Notes under the pieces: model-generated
Database searches by the model: none
Seen by the model: only the letters and a program-made list of their open reading frames with translations
What the model was told of the DNA's origin: nothing
Program-made: the position numbers and the translations under genes
Origin: Collybiopsis luxurians FD-317 M1
Taxonomy: Eukaryota > Basidiomycota > Agaricomycetes > Agaricales > Omphalotaceae
Assembly: GCA_000827265.1 (NCBI GenBank)
Contig: KN834766.1
Location: forward strand, 243,061-307,060
Reading direction: 5' to 3'
DNA: 64,000 nucleotides
Shown here: positions 32,574-44,419 of the stretch, piece after piece
Position numbering within the stretch: the first letter of the stretch is position 1
How the letters are laid out: the number at the start of each line of letters is the position of its first letter

Positions 32574-33878
32574 ATGACTTTTACTGACCAGATTGTCGTT
32601 GAGCTCTCGTCTAATACTGTATTATCGTACTTGGATAGCGGTCCTCCAAACTCTTCTTCAAACTATGAAACCATCATTCTCATTCATGGAAACTCCTTCA
32701 GCAATGGTAAGTACTTACTTAAATTCTTCTAAGCGAGGTACACGACTCACTTAACATTCGTACCTACGTACGTAGCCATTTTCAAGCGACTGATGCCACT
32801 CTGTACTAAATTCAACCTCCGAATTGTTGCACCCAGTCGCCGTGGCTTTCCTGGATCGACTCCATTCAGCCCTAGTGAACTGGCATTGTTCTCGCCGGAA
32901 GAGATCGTTCAGGAAGCTGCTTCACATGAAATGAAAGCTAGATTTCTTGAACTACGTGCAGTCGAGATCCTTCGCTTTATCGACGGCTTTATTCAACGTT
33001 CCAGTATACCTCCAATCAGTGCTTCTTCCTCGCCCAGTCCAAAGGGTGGAATAGGCCTTATAGGCTGGTCATTAGGGTCCACATTCTCAATGGCGGCTGT
33101 GGCGCACATGGACTCATCTCTAGTATCAGATGAGATGCGAAATCGACTTGGACAATATCTGCGAACTCATATCATGCTCGGTATTGTAAAATTTTGGTGT
33201 GCTTGAGTCTTGACCAATACTGTACATTTAGAGCCTTCAATAACCTCTCTTGGTCTGCCTTTCCCCCCTGCAGCTTGGATCCCATTCCGCGATCCAAATA
33301 TCCCTCTTCACGCTCAAGGACCGCTGTTCTGCAATCTTGTAACAGGATATTTTGACTACTCCGAAGAGATTCTTTCTGCACGCAATGTGACGGCTTCATC
33401 AACTACCATTGCTCCGAGCCATTCCCGGATCCCGACCATATATAATTTCACACAGGACGAATATGATGAAATTATCAACTTGACGGAAGAATCTACTCCA
33501 GATTTGTACTACTCGAAAGTATTACAATCTCAAATACGGGACTCGTATTTGAGAGCGTGCTACGATAGAAAATTAAGATTTGAAAACGCCGGGTTGAGGA
33601 ATATGAAGACGGTCTGGGAAGTGGTCGGAACTCGGTCTCATGGGATGATATGGCCTACATTTTGGGAGATCGAGAACGATGATCTGAAGGCCGGGGAGGG
33701 TGAGAAAGAAAAGTTTGTACGATTTAAGATATTGGAAGGGGCGAACCATTTCGTAAGTTTTTTTAATAATCTTTTGCTCAAGATTCACGTTAATGGAAGG
33801 TTTATTTTGCAGATGCAATGGGACGAACCTGATATGACAATGCAGGCTTTCAGAGAGTGTTTAGATGCTTCGTACTAA
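32574..33878 (+). CDS. Alpha/beta hydrolase, about 374 aa
   Basis: Four exons: 32574-32706, 32776-33180, 33232-33752 and 33813-33878, with phases 1, 1, 0. The N-terminus MTFTDQIVVELSSNTVLSYLDSG is followed by LIHGNSFSNAIF, the HG oxyanion motif. Then come IVAPSRRGFPGSTPFS and the nucleophile elbow GWSLGST, which supplies the catalytic serine in a GxSxG sequence. The catalytic histidine is likely in FKILEGANHF just before the last intron, and the C-terminus is MTMQAFRECLDASY. The long insert between the elbow and the histidine, rich in acidic and aromatic residues, would be the lid. Similar fungal hydrolases act on small esters or lactones. The substrate is not predictable from sequence, and I see no signal peptide. 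Confidence 0.82.
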
Positions 33879-34426
33879 GATACTTACTGGATCCTGGACT
33901 ATACTTATTATATACATCCAGTACAATACTGTTCCTTCCAGCCGTCAGTTTTCAAGTGGTGATGTGCCGGCTCCGGCTTAGAGCCATTGAGTTAAGCTGC
34001 ATCAAGCAGATTTGACAGTGCTCTCTTAAGGCCGCCGGTGGCAGGGGAGAGAGACGCGGCTTGGACGTACCTAATCTGCAGCCGGCCACTTTGTCGGTTT
34101 AACCGCGAGGTCATTCAGAGACTGGGATTTTTTACGAGATTCACGAGAACCAGGCTGCAACCATGGGGCTCTATACAGTATACTTAATACTAGGCAAGAT
34201 AGACAATCAAATATCGGGCCGAAGAATGAAAACACCACAGGGCTGACGCGGCGTGCAGTTTTGGCGCCCAGAGCAAATATTACGCGACAAGCGCTTATTC
34301 ATATTTTCATATTTTTTTTTTTGGAACGATCACCGTTGGAAGTTGGATCAATATCCAAAAGTGTATGGGCTTCTATGATGTACGACAGAGCTTATGTCTA
34401 ACCTCAATCTGGCAGCTTAAAGCTTA
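33879..34426. other. Intergenic
   Basis: GTGGTGATGTGCCGGCTCC at about 33956 resembles one end of the hAT-like element at 55425, but no partner end is present. A T-run lies at 34313-34321. Nothing else was seen. Confidence 0.4.
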
Positions 34427-36001
34427 ATGCCTCGTGCAGACGTCGGTCGTCATTGTGTGTACGAATGTTCGAGGGGTCTGGGTGTTCCTCAACGTTCGGA
34501 GGTATCAAGACTCTTGCACCAAGTCGATAAAGACCTAAACGATTACGCACAAGAAATTTCCTCACTTGAGTCCCAACTCGTTTTCCTTCGGCTCCAGCAG
34601 GAGCGGCTGCAGGCCCACAAAATAACCCTATCCTCTCTACTATCACCGATTCACCATCTCCCGAATGAAATCCTGCTGAGGATTTTCCTTTTCGCATGCC
34701 GCGAGAATGATCTGTTGGCCTTTCAACCACCTGCATCCAGTATTGCAGGTGTTTGTCATCGATGGCGAGAGCTAGCCATGTCTTGCCCAGCACTCTGGTC
34801 GAGTTTTCGCGTGTGGCTCGGAGGTGCAAAAAGCCAGGATTCAGCGTTGGCCACACGTTTGGAACTCTTCCTAAAGAGATCAAGAGATCAACCGCTCACC
34901 CTGCATATTGAGTGCCCAGACTCGGGCCATCCCCTTCTAACTAAACTAGTCCAGCACTCTGGTAGCTGGCGTCATCTCACTTTCGGAAGATACGCCATTG
35001 AAGCGGAGGTTTTGGGTGCCTTGCCCTCGCTGGAATCGCTATCCTGGGACACAGATTCCGATGAATCTATCAAATTTGAGTTGATTCCACCTTTACCCAA
35101 TAAACTTCGTCGAATTTCCACTCGTTCCCGTCTTCCTAATGTCACAGATCTTAACTCTCCTCCTCCAGTGAATCAAGTTACTAGCCTGACTTTCAGTCCG
35201 GGGCATAGAGATTTGTTTAAACCACTGCTTTGGTTCCCAAACCTTCAGCACCTCGCCTTGGGACATTGTTCTTTTCCATATCTTAGCCTTGGTGATCATT
35301 CTCCCCGTCTCGTCCCCATTACTTCGTTACAGATTGAAGATCGTTCGAAACTGAATTCATTAACATGGACACAAGCTACGCTTGTTATGCTGGAGGCAGC
35401 AATGGACTTGCTTATGGCCCCGAATCTTTCTTCACTTGTGGTTAACAATGTCAGTTATGACACGATGATGTGGGGGTATAACCATAATGACAACCAAAAA
35501 GATCCAGACTCCTTCAGTCACATTCAAACCTTTATTGAACGCTCCGGCTGCGTTTTGACAGTTCTAGAGCTTAGAGGACTGGCCATTTCGGACACCTGTG
35601 TAGTTGATTTGTTAAGGTGTCTTCACTCGCTCGCTCAACTAACGCTCGAAGATTCTACTGTGGGTATTGCCAGCTTCAAACCTCCCATCTCGAAAAAACT
35701 CATTGATAGCCTCCATACATGTCGTTCGAGCCCGTTGAAACTTACGCTCCACCCCATTATCCCGCGACTTCGCTCCTTAGCATTCAGAGCTCAGTCCAGA
35801 AATTTCAACGCATTCTCATTCATCGACATGGTTTCATCGAGGTGGATTCCCGACCTGAAGTATGCAGAGGAAACTGGGATTTCGTGTCTACGTTCTATCG
35901 AGTTGCATCTGTGCGAGCCGGTCAACGAGGAGGATTATTCACGACTGTGGCATCTTGAGAACTCAGGGATGCGGGTGGTAGTGAAGGGGAAGGATACGTG
36001 A
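34427..36001 (+). CDS. F-box protein with LRR-like C-terminus (paralog 3), 524 aa
   Basis: An intact single-exon gene and the best reference for the family in this window. The coiled coil DKDLNDYAQEISSLESQLVFLRL is followed by the F-box-like SSLLSPIHHLPNEILLRIF and then GVCHRWRELAMSCPALWSSF, the usual second half of this domain. The body has LRR-like blocks (LTSLTFSPGHRDL, FPNLQHLALG, PNLSSLVV, VLELRGLAISDTCVVDLL, IDSLHTCRSSPLKL). It ends SGMRVVVKGKDT. Expected role: substrate adaptor of an SCF ubiquitin ligase. It sits 400 bp before an FMO gene in the same orientation. The pair F-box plus FMO recurs with F-box 2 and the FMO pseudogene (on the minus strand, separated by the retroelement), which suggests that they were duplicated together. 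Confidence 0.87.
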   Translation: MPRADVGRHCVYECSRGLGVPQRSEVSRLLHQVDKDLNDYAQEISSLESQLVFLRLQQERLQAHKITLSSLLSPIHHLPNEILLRIFLFACRENDLLAFQPPASSIAGVCHRWRELAMSCPALWSSFRVWLGGAKSQDSALATRLELFLKRSRDQPLTLHIECPDSGHPLLTKLVQHSGSWRHLTFGRYAIEAEVLGALPSLESLSWDTDSDESIKFELIPPLPNKLRRISTRSRLPNVTDLNSPPPVNQVTSLTFSPGHRDLFKPLLWFPNLQHLALGHCSFPYLSLGDHSPRLVPITSLQIEDRSKLNSLTWTQATLVMLEAAMDLLMAPNLSSLVVNNVSYDTMMWGYNHNDNQKDPDSFSHIQTFIERSGCVLTVLELRGLAISDTCVVDLLRCLHSLAQLTLEDSTVGIASFKPPISKKLIDSLHTCRSSPLKLTLHPIIPRLRSLAFRAQSRNFNAFSFIDMVSSRWIPDLKYAEETGISCLRSIELHLCEPVNEEDYSRLWHLENSGMRVVVKGKDT

Positions 36002-36399
36002 AGGTAGAAGATTTTTTTGTCTTTTTTTTTCTTTCAATTTTGCTTCTCCTTAAGTATACCACTGTAATCCCTACCTTGCGTATCTTACTTCTAAATCTTG
36101 CTTTTCCCTATTCGCAACATAGCTTTTTAATATCCTACCCATCCTTGATCGAGGTCCGATATCCTTCAGCGATAGTAGACACCATCCTCTCACGCTTTTG
36201 CAGCTATTGCAATTACAACGTTGATATTTGTAGATGGCATAGCGTCGCGGGTCAGGTGTGAACCTGTTCCCATGCTCCAAAAACGACAATGCTACTCATG
36301 CACCTCTCGTTCCGATACCGGTTGCATTGTTTCCAGATGCGATTATTACAATGATACCCCCGTAATAATTCCGATAAGTTGTTCTTTCTTCTCCCCACG

Positions 36400-38540
36400 A
36401 TGGATACCACCGGAATAGCGTCGGCATGGTTGACCAAGCTATCCAGCGCCCTGGAGCAAAGGGATGCCTCCGAATTCACCTCACTATTTCACTCCAATGG
36501 CTGGTTTAGAGACTTGCTGGTTTTCAGTTGGAACCTTCGGACTTTGAATGGACATGAACAAATCTTGAAATATTCACTGTCTGCGAGCATCGGGTCCACT
36601 ACGATATCTGACCTCAAACTCTGCTCCGACACCCACTTCAAACCCAAGCCAGGAGACCAACCAGGGAGTGTATCTTCTGGTTTCACATTCTCAACACCAG
36701 TGGGGAATGGGAGAGGTTTATTCACTCTGACACCAGTGTCCTCGGAATCCGACTCTGATTGGAAAGCTTTCACTCTGCTGATGGCTCTTGAAAGCCTGAA
36801 AGGTCACGAACCGATTGGAGCTGAGCAAGGGGTCTATCATGGGCAGTCGGCATGTTGGTCAGAGGTACGAGAGAACAGACAGCGTATGGTCGAAGAGAAT
36901 TTGCAGGCACTTATCGGTATGTGACTTCTTGGTCGTATTCCAATCCCTTTTAACACAGCTTACTGCTATTATACGGCAGTGGGAGCTGGACAGAATGGCC
37001 TTCAGGTTGCGGCTCGCTTTCAGCAGATGGGTATTCCAACTTTGGTCGTCGAGAAAAACCCACGCATCGGAGATCAATGGCGAAAAAGATATCCTTCATT
37101 AACCTTACATACTACAAAGCATCACCACACCAGTGCGTCGAAAATTCCGACCGTCGTAGTCGAACAAATATTAATTATACTTTCTAGTGCTATATCAACC
37201 GTACCCCCAGAACTGGCCACGCTATACTCCTCGAGATAAGGTCGCCGACTGGTTGGAGCAATACGCTGTTTCACAAGATATTTTCGTATGGACCAATTCT
37301 CAGCCTCTTCCAACTCCTTCGTATGACCCTGAAACAAAGAGATGGACAGTTTCCATTGATAAAGATGGGAAAATTGTGACTCTTCATCCTAAGCACATTG
37401 TTCTTGCGACCGGTACTCTAGGTGGACCATACATTCCCGATATTGAGGGTCGCGATCTTTTCAAAGGAGAAGTATTGCATTCAGAGCTGTATCGTGGTGG
37501 GCCAGAATTCTCCGGGAAGCGCGTTGTCGTTATAGGCACGGGGAACAGTGGTGCAGATATTGCTTTGGATGTTCACGTCCGCGGCGCCCTTGAGGTAACG
37601 TTACTTCAACGCTCTTCGACATGTGTCCAGAGTTCGAAATCAATCGGAGAGATGCAAGATCGAGTCTGGGCGCCAGATGTGCCAACTGAAGTGGCAGACT
37701 ATCGAAATGCAACTGTTCCATATAAGCTCTTAAAACAGCTTCTATCAGAGCGCAAGGATGTTCAGCTGGCCAAGGACAAGCATTTACTCGAAGGGTTGGC
37801 TCGAGCAGGAATGAATGTGAATTTCGGTCCCAATGGAGCTGGTCTTCTTCCGTTGGTTTATGAGAACTTTGGAGGCAAGGATACCCTGCCTGTTCAAGAT
37901 GCCTGGTACATGTTTTGACCCAATTTTCGTTGCAGGATACTGTACGTGCAAGGCTTTCAAAGTCAGCCCTCTCCTTATCAAGTTGACTTTGTCACGTAGG
38001 GATGGATGTCGGATGTGCAGAATACGTTATATCTGGGAAAATCAAAGTAAAATCGGGAACGGGGATTAAGAAGTTTTCGGAGAATACGCTTGTGCTCGAT
38101 GATGGCTCAGCTCTAGAGGCTGATGTTGTAATCTTTGCGTGAGTTGTCATTCTAATTATTGTATCTTGAACCTCACTTCTGTATATCAGGACGGGGTATG
38201 TTAACATACGGAATATAATGAACAAGATATTTGGGGATGTGATGGACCAAACGGGCCCCGTATACGGTGTTGACGAGGAAGGGGAAATGAGAGGAGGGTA
38301 TAGGCCGACCGGGCATCCTGGAGTCTGTATCTTTCTTCAGAATGGTTCCTTGATGCTAACGTACACCGCGTTGCTCAGTTGTGGTATGCTCCGGGTGATT
38401 TCGAAATGTCTCGTTTTGGATCGCGGTTGTTGGTAAGTACCCTAAACTCTTCTGCGAGTATTTTCAAATGCTTCGTCGACCAACAATGTGGATAGGCAAT
38501 TCAACTCCAGGCGCTGGAGTTGGGTTACATGAAACTGTGA
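36400..38540 (+). CDS. Flavin-containing monooxygenase with NTF2-like N-domain (FMO paralog 2), 577 aa
   Basis: Eight exons: 36400-36916, 36980-37132, 37188-37874, 37936-37941, 38000-38138, 38190-38322, 38379-38432 and 38496-38540. Residues 1-170 are an NTF2/SnoaL-like domain (WLTKLSSALEQRDASEFTSLFHSNGWFRDLLVF). The FMO core follows: VGAGQNGLQVA (FAD), RIGDQWRKRYPSL, LFKGEVLHSELY (FMO fingerprint), VVIGTGNSGADIALD (NADPH), and FATGY. Such enzymes oxygenate N, S or carbonyl carbon using FAD and NADPH. The model needs a GC-AG intron after residue YENFGG and a six-base exon (GATACT) to restore GGYWMDVGCAEY. The same arrangement occurs in both paralogs. Start choice: MDTTGIAS is shared by all three copies. 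Confidence 0.87.
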
Positions 38541-38689
38541 ATCGGGATTCTAGGGCAAGTTTGTGTGAGTTGATATCGCCTATTGTACAAGTTTGCTCCC
38601 TGATGCTCAAATACCGAAGACCAGAAGATGGCCACAGTGATTCCAAGCCGTCGAAGTCATTGAGGCTGTAGCAAATTAATGCAGAATGT

Positions 38690-38752
38690 ACTGGCAGTTG
38701 CGGCATTTCGAGAGATTGGCCCAGTAGTGGTGAAGGGAAAGAATACCTGAAA
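38690..38752 (+). pseudogene. Possible relic of an F-box gene 3' end
   Basis: The DNA reads like the last 20 codons of the F-box paralogs: RHFERL in place of WHLENSG, then GTGGTGAAGGGAAAGAATACC and a stop, matching VVVKGKDT-stop. It lacks any upstream homology that I could follow. Confidence 0.35.
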
Positions 38753-39100
38753 ACTTCTCTTGTATTAATCGGTACATATGTGTCTCCACATGTTCAAGAA
38801 GCTTCTGAGAGAATGCAAGTCGAATATTGGTGTTGATTTCGCAGCAGTTCATGTGATCGTGTTGCCACACCCATTCGGGCCGCCAATTATTTTCCTTCTG
38901 ACCACGATGTCGATCAATGCAACCTCAAGTTCTGACACTGAACTGAGCTTCTGCAATAGCAAGGCCTCCGCAAACAATCAGGAAGGTATGATACTTTTTA
39001 GATTTTCACTGTCATCGTTCCTATTCACCAGGGAACTCCCGTAGATTTTCAATCTGTTCTCACCGTTTAATCAAGTCCGGACTATTCCTCCTGCCGGCAA
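38753..39100. other. Intergenic, presumed amidase promoter
   Basis: No gene was recognised. The open frame at 38778-39044 has no motif. Confidence 0.4.
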
Positions 39101-41060
39101 ATGGGACTGGGTCGCTTCATAAGAAGACTCCGCAACTCGGTTGAACCGAGAATCATGCCGTCCTCAAACTCAAACCAGGTGGACCTGCCGGATCTCTATG
39201 AGGCTGGGGTTGTAGAGCTGCAAGCTGGACTCGATGCAGGGAGATTTTCTAGTGTTGATCTCGTTAAGGTTCATCTGATAATGTTCTAACAAGTGCTGCG
39301 AAACTGACGTTCTATTAAAAAAGGCTTACCTTGCTCGAATTGAAGAAGTTAATATCAAGGGTGCCGAATTAAGAGCCGTTTTGGAGGTTAGCCCTGTTGC
39401 TTTGGAGGTTGCAGCGGAGCTGGATGCGGAAAGACGCACGAGTGGGCGTCGTAGTAGACTGCACGGTATCCCAGTTTTGCTTAAGGTGATATATCAACAC
39501 CTCCAATATTCTTTGCCCTTCTGATGCGCCTGTTTTGCAGGATAATATAGCGACCGTATCTTCCGAAGGTGAAAAATATCCCATTAGCTACAAGAGTGAT
39601 ATGCTCATTCAACCTTCGAGATAGGTCTCAATACCACAGCTGGTTCGTATGCATTACTCGGATCTGTGGTACCCGATGATGCGGGTGTGGTGAAACGTCT
39701 TCGACAAGCTGGAGCCATCATCCTAGGTCTGTCTTTTCGCAGAATCAAAATCGTCTACTCATGTTGGTAATGTGTCTAGGCAAGACAAACATGTCCGAAA
39801 TGGCCCATTTTCGCGGCAGTATCTGCGGTGGTTGGTCAGGTCGCGGCGGGCAGTGCAAAAGTGCTTACCATCCAAAAGGATCTCCTTGCGGATCTTCTTC
39901 AGGATCAGGCGTTGCTGCTTCCGTCGGTCTGGCTACCGTGACTATTGGGACCGAGACTGATGGCAGCATATCGTCTCCATCTTCGAGCAATAACGTTGTT
40001 GGAATCAAGCCGACTGTTGGGCTTACTTCGAGGGCGGGAGGTTAGCATATCTCGATAGTACAGTCTGAGATATCCAACTCATTCCTTTCCCTAGTTCTTC
40101 CTATTTCAGCTGCGCAGGATACTGTAGGTCCAATGACGCGTACGGTCGAAGATGCGGCTATAGTGCTTTCCATTATAGCAGGCGAAGATCCCAAAGACCG
40201 ACGCACCTTATCCCAGCCCACTCCCGTACCAGATTATACCAAAGCTCTCGACGTCAATTCCCTCCGGGGTAAACGCATAGGGGTCCCCCGCTCGAGCTTG
40301 CCATCTGCAGACAGATCCCTTTCTCCCACCATTCTCAAGGTTTTCGACAACTCCTTGCAGATCCTCAAACGTCTGGGTGCGACAATCGTCGACCCTGCGA
40401 ATCTCCCTTCCGCAGACGAGATAAACAAGATGTACCATCATGCACTATACCTTGATTTCAAAATTGAATTTAACGAGTACCTTGCTGCACTGAAGGAAGT
40501 TCCCACTGGCGTTCGCACCCTGGAAGACTTGATTCAGTTTAACCTCGACCATGCCGACGTGGAGCTACCGGAGCACTATTCCGACCAATCGAGACTGATT
40601 GAAAGCCAGGCGACGCAAGGACGGGATAAAGTGTACGGAAAGGTCCTCGCCAAGAATTTGGAACTGGGTGCTACACGAGGGATTGACGCAGCTTTGAAGG
40701 AGTTTGACCTTGACGCGCTAGTTCTCCCTGCAAGGAGCACTCATACTCCCGCAGCGATTGCTGGATATCCAATGGTTACTGGTACGTCGACCCTTTCGAA
40801 TTTTACTCCTGGCCGTTACTCACACGCCGTTCAAAGTTCCTCTGGGCTTCTTCCCTGATGATGAACCTATGAAGGATGATGACGGTCCAATTGTCGCCTA
40901 CCCTGCACCCGGAATGCCATTTGGCATTTCATTCATCGGAACGGGATTCGATGAGTATGCACTTATCGGCATGGCATATGCCTTTGAACAGGCGACGAAG
41001 GTGCGACTAAGTCGAAGGGCCCTTCCCGAGGCTATACCGAAAACACAGTTGAAATTTTGA
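39101..41060 (+). CDS. Amidase-signature family hydrolase, about 543 aa
   Basis: Seven exons: 39101-39268, 39324-39485, 39541-39568, 39625-39726, 39780-40040, 40095-40781 and 40837-41060. All phases agree. The catalytic lysine lies in GIPVLLKDNIA. The conserved stretch is NTTAGSYALLGSVVPDDAGVV, then GKTNMSEMA, CGSSSGSGVAASVGLATVTIG with the cis-serine loop, and TETDGSISSPSS with the nucleophile serine. Then come GIKPTVGLTSRAG and QDTVGPMTRTVEDAA. The C-terminal half has VPLGFFPDD and GMPFGISFIGTGFDEYALI. Family members hydrolyse amide bonds with a Ser-cisSer-Lys triad. The usual TGGS is TDGS here, which still keeps the serine. No signal peptide is evident. It lies between two FMO paralogs in the same orientation, about 560 bp from each. 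Confidence 0.87.
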
Positions 41061-41623
41061 TGGAAAGCCATCTATTAGGAAGAAGTCATAGGAGCTGTGA
41101 TTTTGTATTGTCTCTATGCGTGTCACATCGGTGGAGTAGGAGGTGTCGGGTAGGGCTCGGAAGACAGGGTTATCGGATTTCGGAGCTGTGAGTTTGGAGC
41201 TAAAGCTTCTGGTTAGTATAACTCTTCCGGCAGCTCAAGCCAATTCGTTATCTATTTTGATTCAGTTGGTTTCAATTGTTCCTCGTCCCCTTTTGCCTTT
41301 TGCCCGTACATAAACTTCTACGGTCCTACCTTGGCGTCCTTTCTCAGTAATCCTCTTGTCGTCTCATGTCATCCTACTCAATCAATCTAATGAATATGTG
41401 CCAGACGTTCAACCGTCATTCATCAAGCCTATATGTTGTGCTAAATCTCAACCTTGTGCTTTCATATACACTTCTGAACCTAGGCATAATCTTTCATCAG
41501 AGACCGCGAGAAAATCGCCTGTCCTCGTGTCTAGCCTCTTGTTAAGACCAGTGGCGTTGGATTTCCAGATAAAATGAGGTTACTTTAATATTACTTCAAC
41601 TATTGCCCTTTCTCTTACCCACA
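41061..41623. other. Intergenic, FMO promoter region
   Basis: No gene was recognised. A 73-codon frame at 41356 lacks motifs. Confidence 0.45.
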
Positions 41624-43752
41624 ATGGATACGTACGAGGTAGCGTCTGAATGGCTGGCCAAGCTAACCAGCTGCCTTGAGCAAAAGGATGCTTGCGGCTT
41701 CACTTCGCTCTTCCACTCCAATGGCTGGTTAAGAGATTTGCTCGTTTTCACTTGGAACCTACGGACTCTAAGCGGACACGCAGAAATTTCGAAATATACG
41801 GCTGCGAACATCGCGTCGACAACCATATCCGACCTCAAACTCTGCTCCGACCAGTACTTCAAGCCTGCACCCGGAGATCAACCGGGGAGCGTGTCTTCTG
41901 GCTTTACATTTTCAACGTCGATTGGGAATGGGAGAGGTCTATTCACTCTGACGCAAGCATCCTCAGAATCAGGCTCAGATTGGAAAGCATTCACACTATT
42001 GATGTGCCTTGAAAGCCTAAAGGGACACGAACCAATTGGAGCTGAACAAGGAGTCTATCACGGACAATCGGCTTGTTGGTCGGAGGTACGGGAGAACAGA
42101 CGGCGTGCAACGGAAGAAGATTTGCAAGCGCTTATCAGTACGTTGCTCCTTGATCGCGTTTCCTCCAGTTATTGATACCAATATCTATCACTGACGCAGT
42201 TGGTGCTGGACAGAATGGCCTCCAAGTCGCCGCTCGCTTTCAACAAATGGGTATTCCGACTTTAGTAGTTGAAAAAAACGCTCGCGTCGGGGATCAATGG
42301 CGGAAAAGATATCCCACATTGACTCTTCATACAACGAAACAGCATCACACCAGTGAGTCTAAATTCTTTATTCATACTTCCGCAAACTCTATCAATAATC
42401 TCTAGTGTTATACCAACCGTACCCTCAAAACTGGCCTCGCTATACACCTCGAGATAAGGTCGCCGACTGGCTCGAACAATATACCGTCTCGCAAGATCTT
42501 CTCATATGGACTAACTCTCAGCCTCTCGCAACACCTTCGTATGATCCTGTAACAAAGAAGTGGACGGTATCTATCGATAGAGATGGACAGATAGTCACTA
42601 TTCACCCTAATCACATCATTCTCGCCACCGGAACTCTGGGTAGACCATACGTTCCTGATATCGAGGGTCGCGACCTTTTCAAGGGCGAAGCATTCCATTC
42701 AGAGCTTTATTCTGGTGGGTCAACACTCTCTGGGAAGCGTGTAGTCGTCGTAGGTACCGGGAATAGCGGCGCAGACATTGCTTTGGACGCTCACGTACGC
42801 GGCGCCCGTGAAGTTACGTTACTTCAGCGCTCTTCGACATGTGTCCAGAGCGCAAAAACGATAGGGGAGATGCTCGATGAAGTCTGGGGCCCCGAGGTGC
42901 CTACTGAAGTAGGGGACTTTCGAGGTGAAGCCGTTCCATTCAAACTCAGGAAACAGCTTCTTGGGGAGCAGAAAGACGTTCAGTTTGCCAAAGACAAGTA
43001 CATATATGAAGGATTAGCAAAAGCAGGTATGGATGTAAACTTTGGACCGGACGGAGCTGGTCTTCTTCCCTTGGTTTATGAACGCGGCGGAGGCAAGTCC
43101 TTCTTTCTTTTTACGTTACTTGACATACGTTTTTATGTAGCTTTGCAGGATATTGTAAGTTTGGGATCCATGAAAAGCTTCATCCTTCAATTGCAGAACT
43201 GACCATTCTACGTTAGGGATGGATATTGGATGCGCGGAATATATCATATCTGGAAAGATTAAAGTAAAATCGGGAGCGGGGATTAAAAAGTTCTCGGAAA
43301 ACGCCCTTGTCCTCGACGATGGATCGACTCTGGAAGCGGATGTTGTAGTCTTTGCGTGAGCTTTATTTCTCGCTCCGACAAGTTCCAAGACCTTACCTAC
43401 ACGCACTAGCACGGGTTTCATCAACATACGAGGTGTAATGAAGGATATCTTTGGGGATGCGATTGATAAAACAGGTTCTGTGCAAGGTCTTGACGAGGAG
43501 GGAGAGATGAGAGGTGGATACAGGTCGACCGGGCATCCAGGAGTGCGTATCATCTATCGGGCTGGCTCCGCGTTGCTTACTTACGACATATGGCTCAGTT
43601 GTGGTTTGCTCCGGGAGATTTCGAACAGTCTCGTTTCGGGTCGAGGTTATTGGTAAGAATTTTGAAGTTCTAGATGACATATTTCTTTAATGCAGCATCG
43701 CCTGTAGGCAATCCAAATCCAGGCACTGGATCTGGGTTACATGAAATTCTGA
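41624..43752 (+). CDS. Flavin-containing monooxygenase with NTF2-like N-domain (FMO paralog 3), 576 aa
   Basis: Eight exons: 41624-42137, 42200-42352, 42406-43092, 43149-43154, 43217-43355, 43410-43542, 43599-43652 and 43708-43752. They match paralog 2 exon by exon (687, 6, 139, 133, 54, 45). Motifs are IGAGQNGLQVA, RVGDQWRKRYPTL, LFKGEAFHSELY, VVVGTGNSGADIALD and FATGF. The intron after ERGGG begins GC (GCAAGT), and the next exon is only GATATT. Without these two features the frame is lost, and with them the protein continues as GGYWMDIGCAEYIISG. FAD and NADPH sites are complete, so the enzyme is probably active. It is 560 bp downstream of the amidase, and an ARD-like pseudogene on the opposite strand ends just beyond it. 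Confidence 0.87.
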
Positions 43753-43849
43753 ATTCAACTTGACCGTGGGCCAAGGCTGCGAGGGCAAGTTTGTGCAAGT
43801 ACGTAGTGACCGGATACGAAGTGGAGAGAATGCCATACATCATTCGAAT

Positions 43850-44415
43850 CATTGAGAGTGTGGTAAGTATGCCTGTTAAGACTTTGACAAATGCAATAAC
43901 CTTGAGATTTCGATCCGGGACCACCTTGGACCACAAGTCGCAATCCTCCTGCGGCTACATTGGGGACTCTCTGAATGGATGTGGTCGTCGGATAATCATC
44001 GTTCAATGAATATGGAAAATGGAAGGATGATCTTTCTCATCCTGGAAGTCAAAATACAGATTCATCCATCGCGTCAATGGTGAGGTTAAAAGCATTCCTA
44101 ACAAATAAAATGTAAAACGTCAGACCTGATATCGATTAGACCGCTACTTTGTACTTACCCGCTGCGCCGGGCTCAGCGAACTGTTTGTAGATTGAGTCAT
44201 CACCGATCTCAATATCATCTCGATAGGTATCAGCACGGAAGGCAAGGATGGGATTATATTGGCAAAATCCCAAAAGATGGTTGACTCGTCTATCAGAGGA
44301 TAACCTCGTCGAAATCAGGGCCATTCAGAACAAAAGCAGTATGGCCAAGCTTGCCAAGAGATTGAGAGTAGCCGGGCAAGCAGTTATGGGAGGGTCGAGG
44401 ATTTCCGGGTTCGTT
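43850..44415 (-). pseudogene. ARD-like pseudogene, subfamily I on the minus strand
   Basis: The 5'-truncated exon 1 starts at a segment matching PVTLESLxKLG, has a stop, then reads RRVNHLLGFCQYNPILAFRADTYRDDIEIG, almost the same as the pseudogene at 1422. The exon 3 relic near 44085 (NAFNLTIDAMDES) and the exon 4 relic near 43945 (HPFRESPNVAAGGLRLVV) follow in order. The gene starts abruptly where the relic at 44420-45049 stops. It is the only subfamily I copy found in the right-hand half of the window. Confidence 0.7.
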
Positions 44416-44419
44416 GTCA

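Noticed and set aside
33950..34020. GTGGTGATGTGCCGGCTCC as an end of a hAT-like element
   Set aside because: Only one end is visible, with no matching end or 8-bp duplication nearby.
34404..34883. 159-codon minus-strand frame
   Set aside because: Antisense shadow of the F-box gene at 34427.
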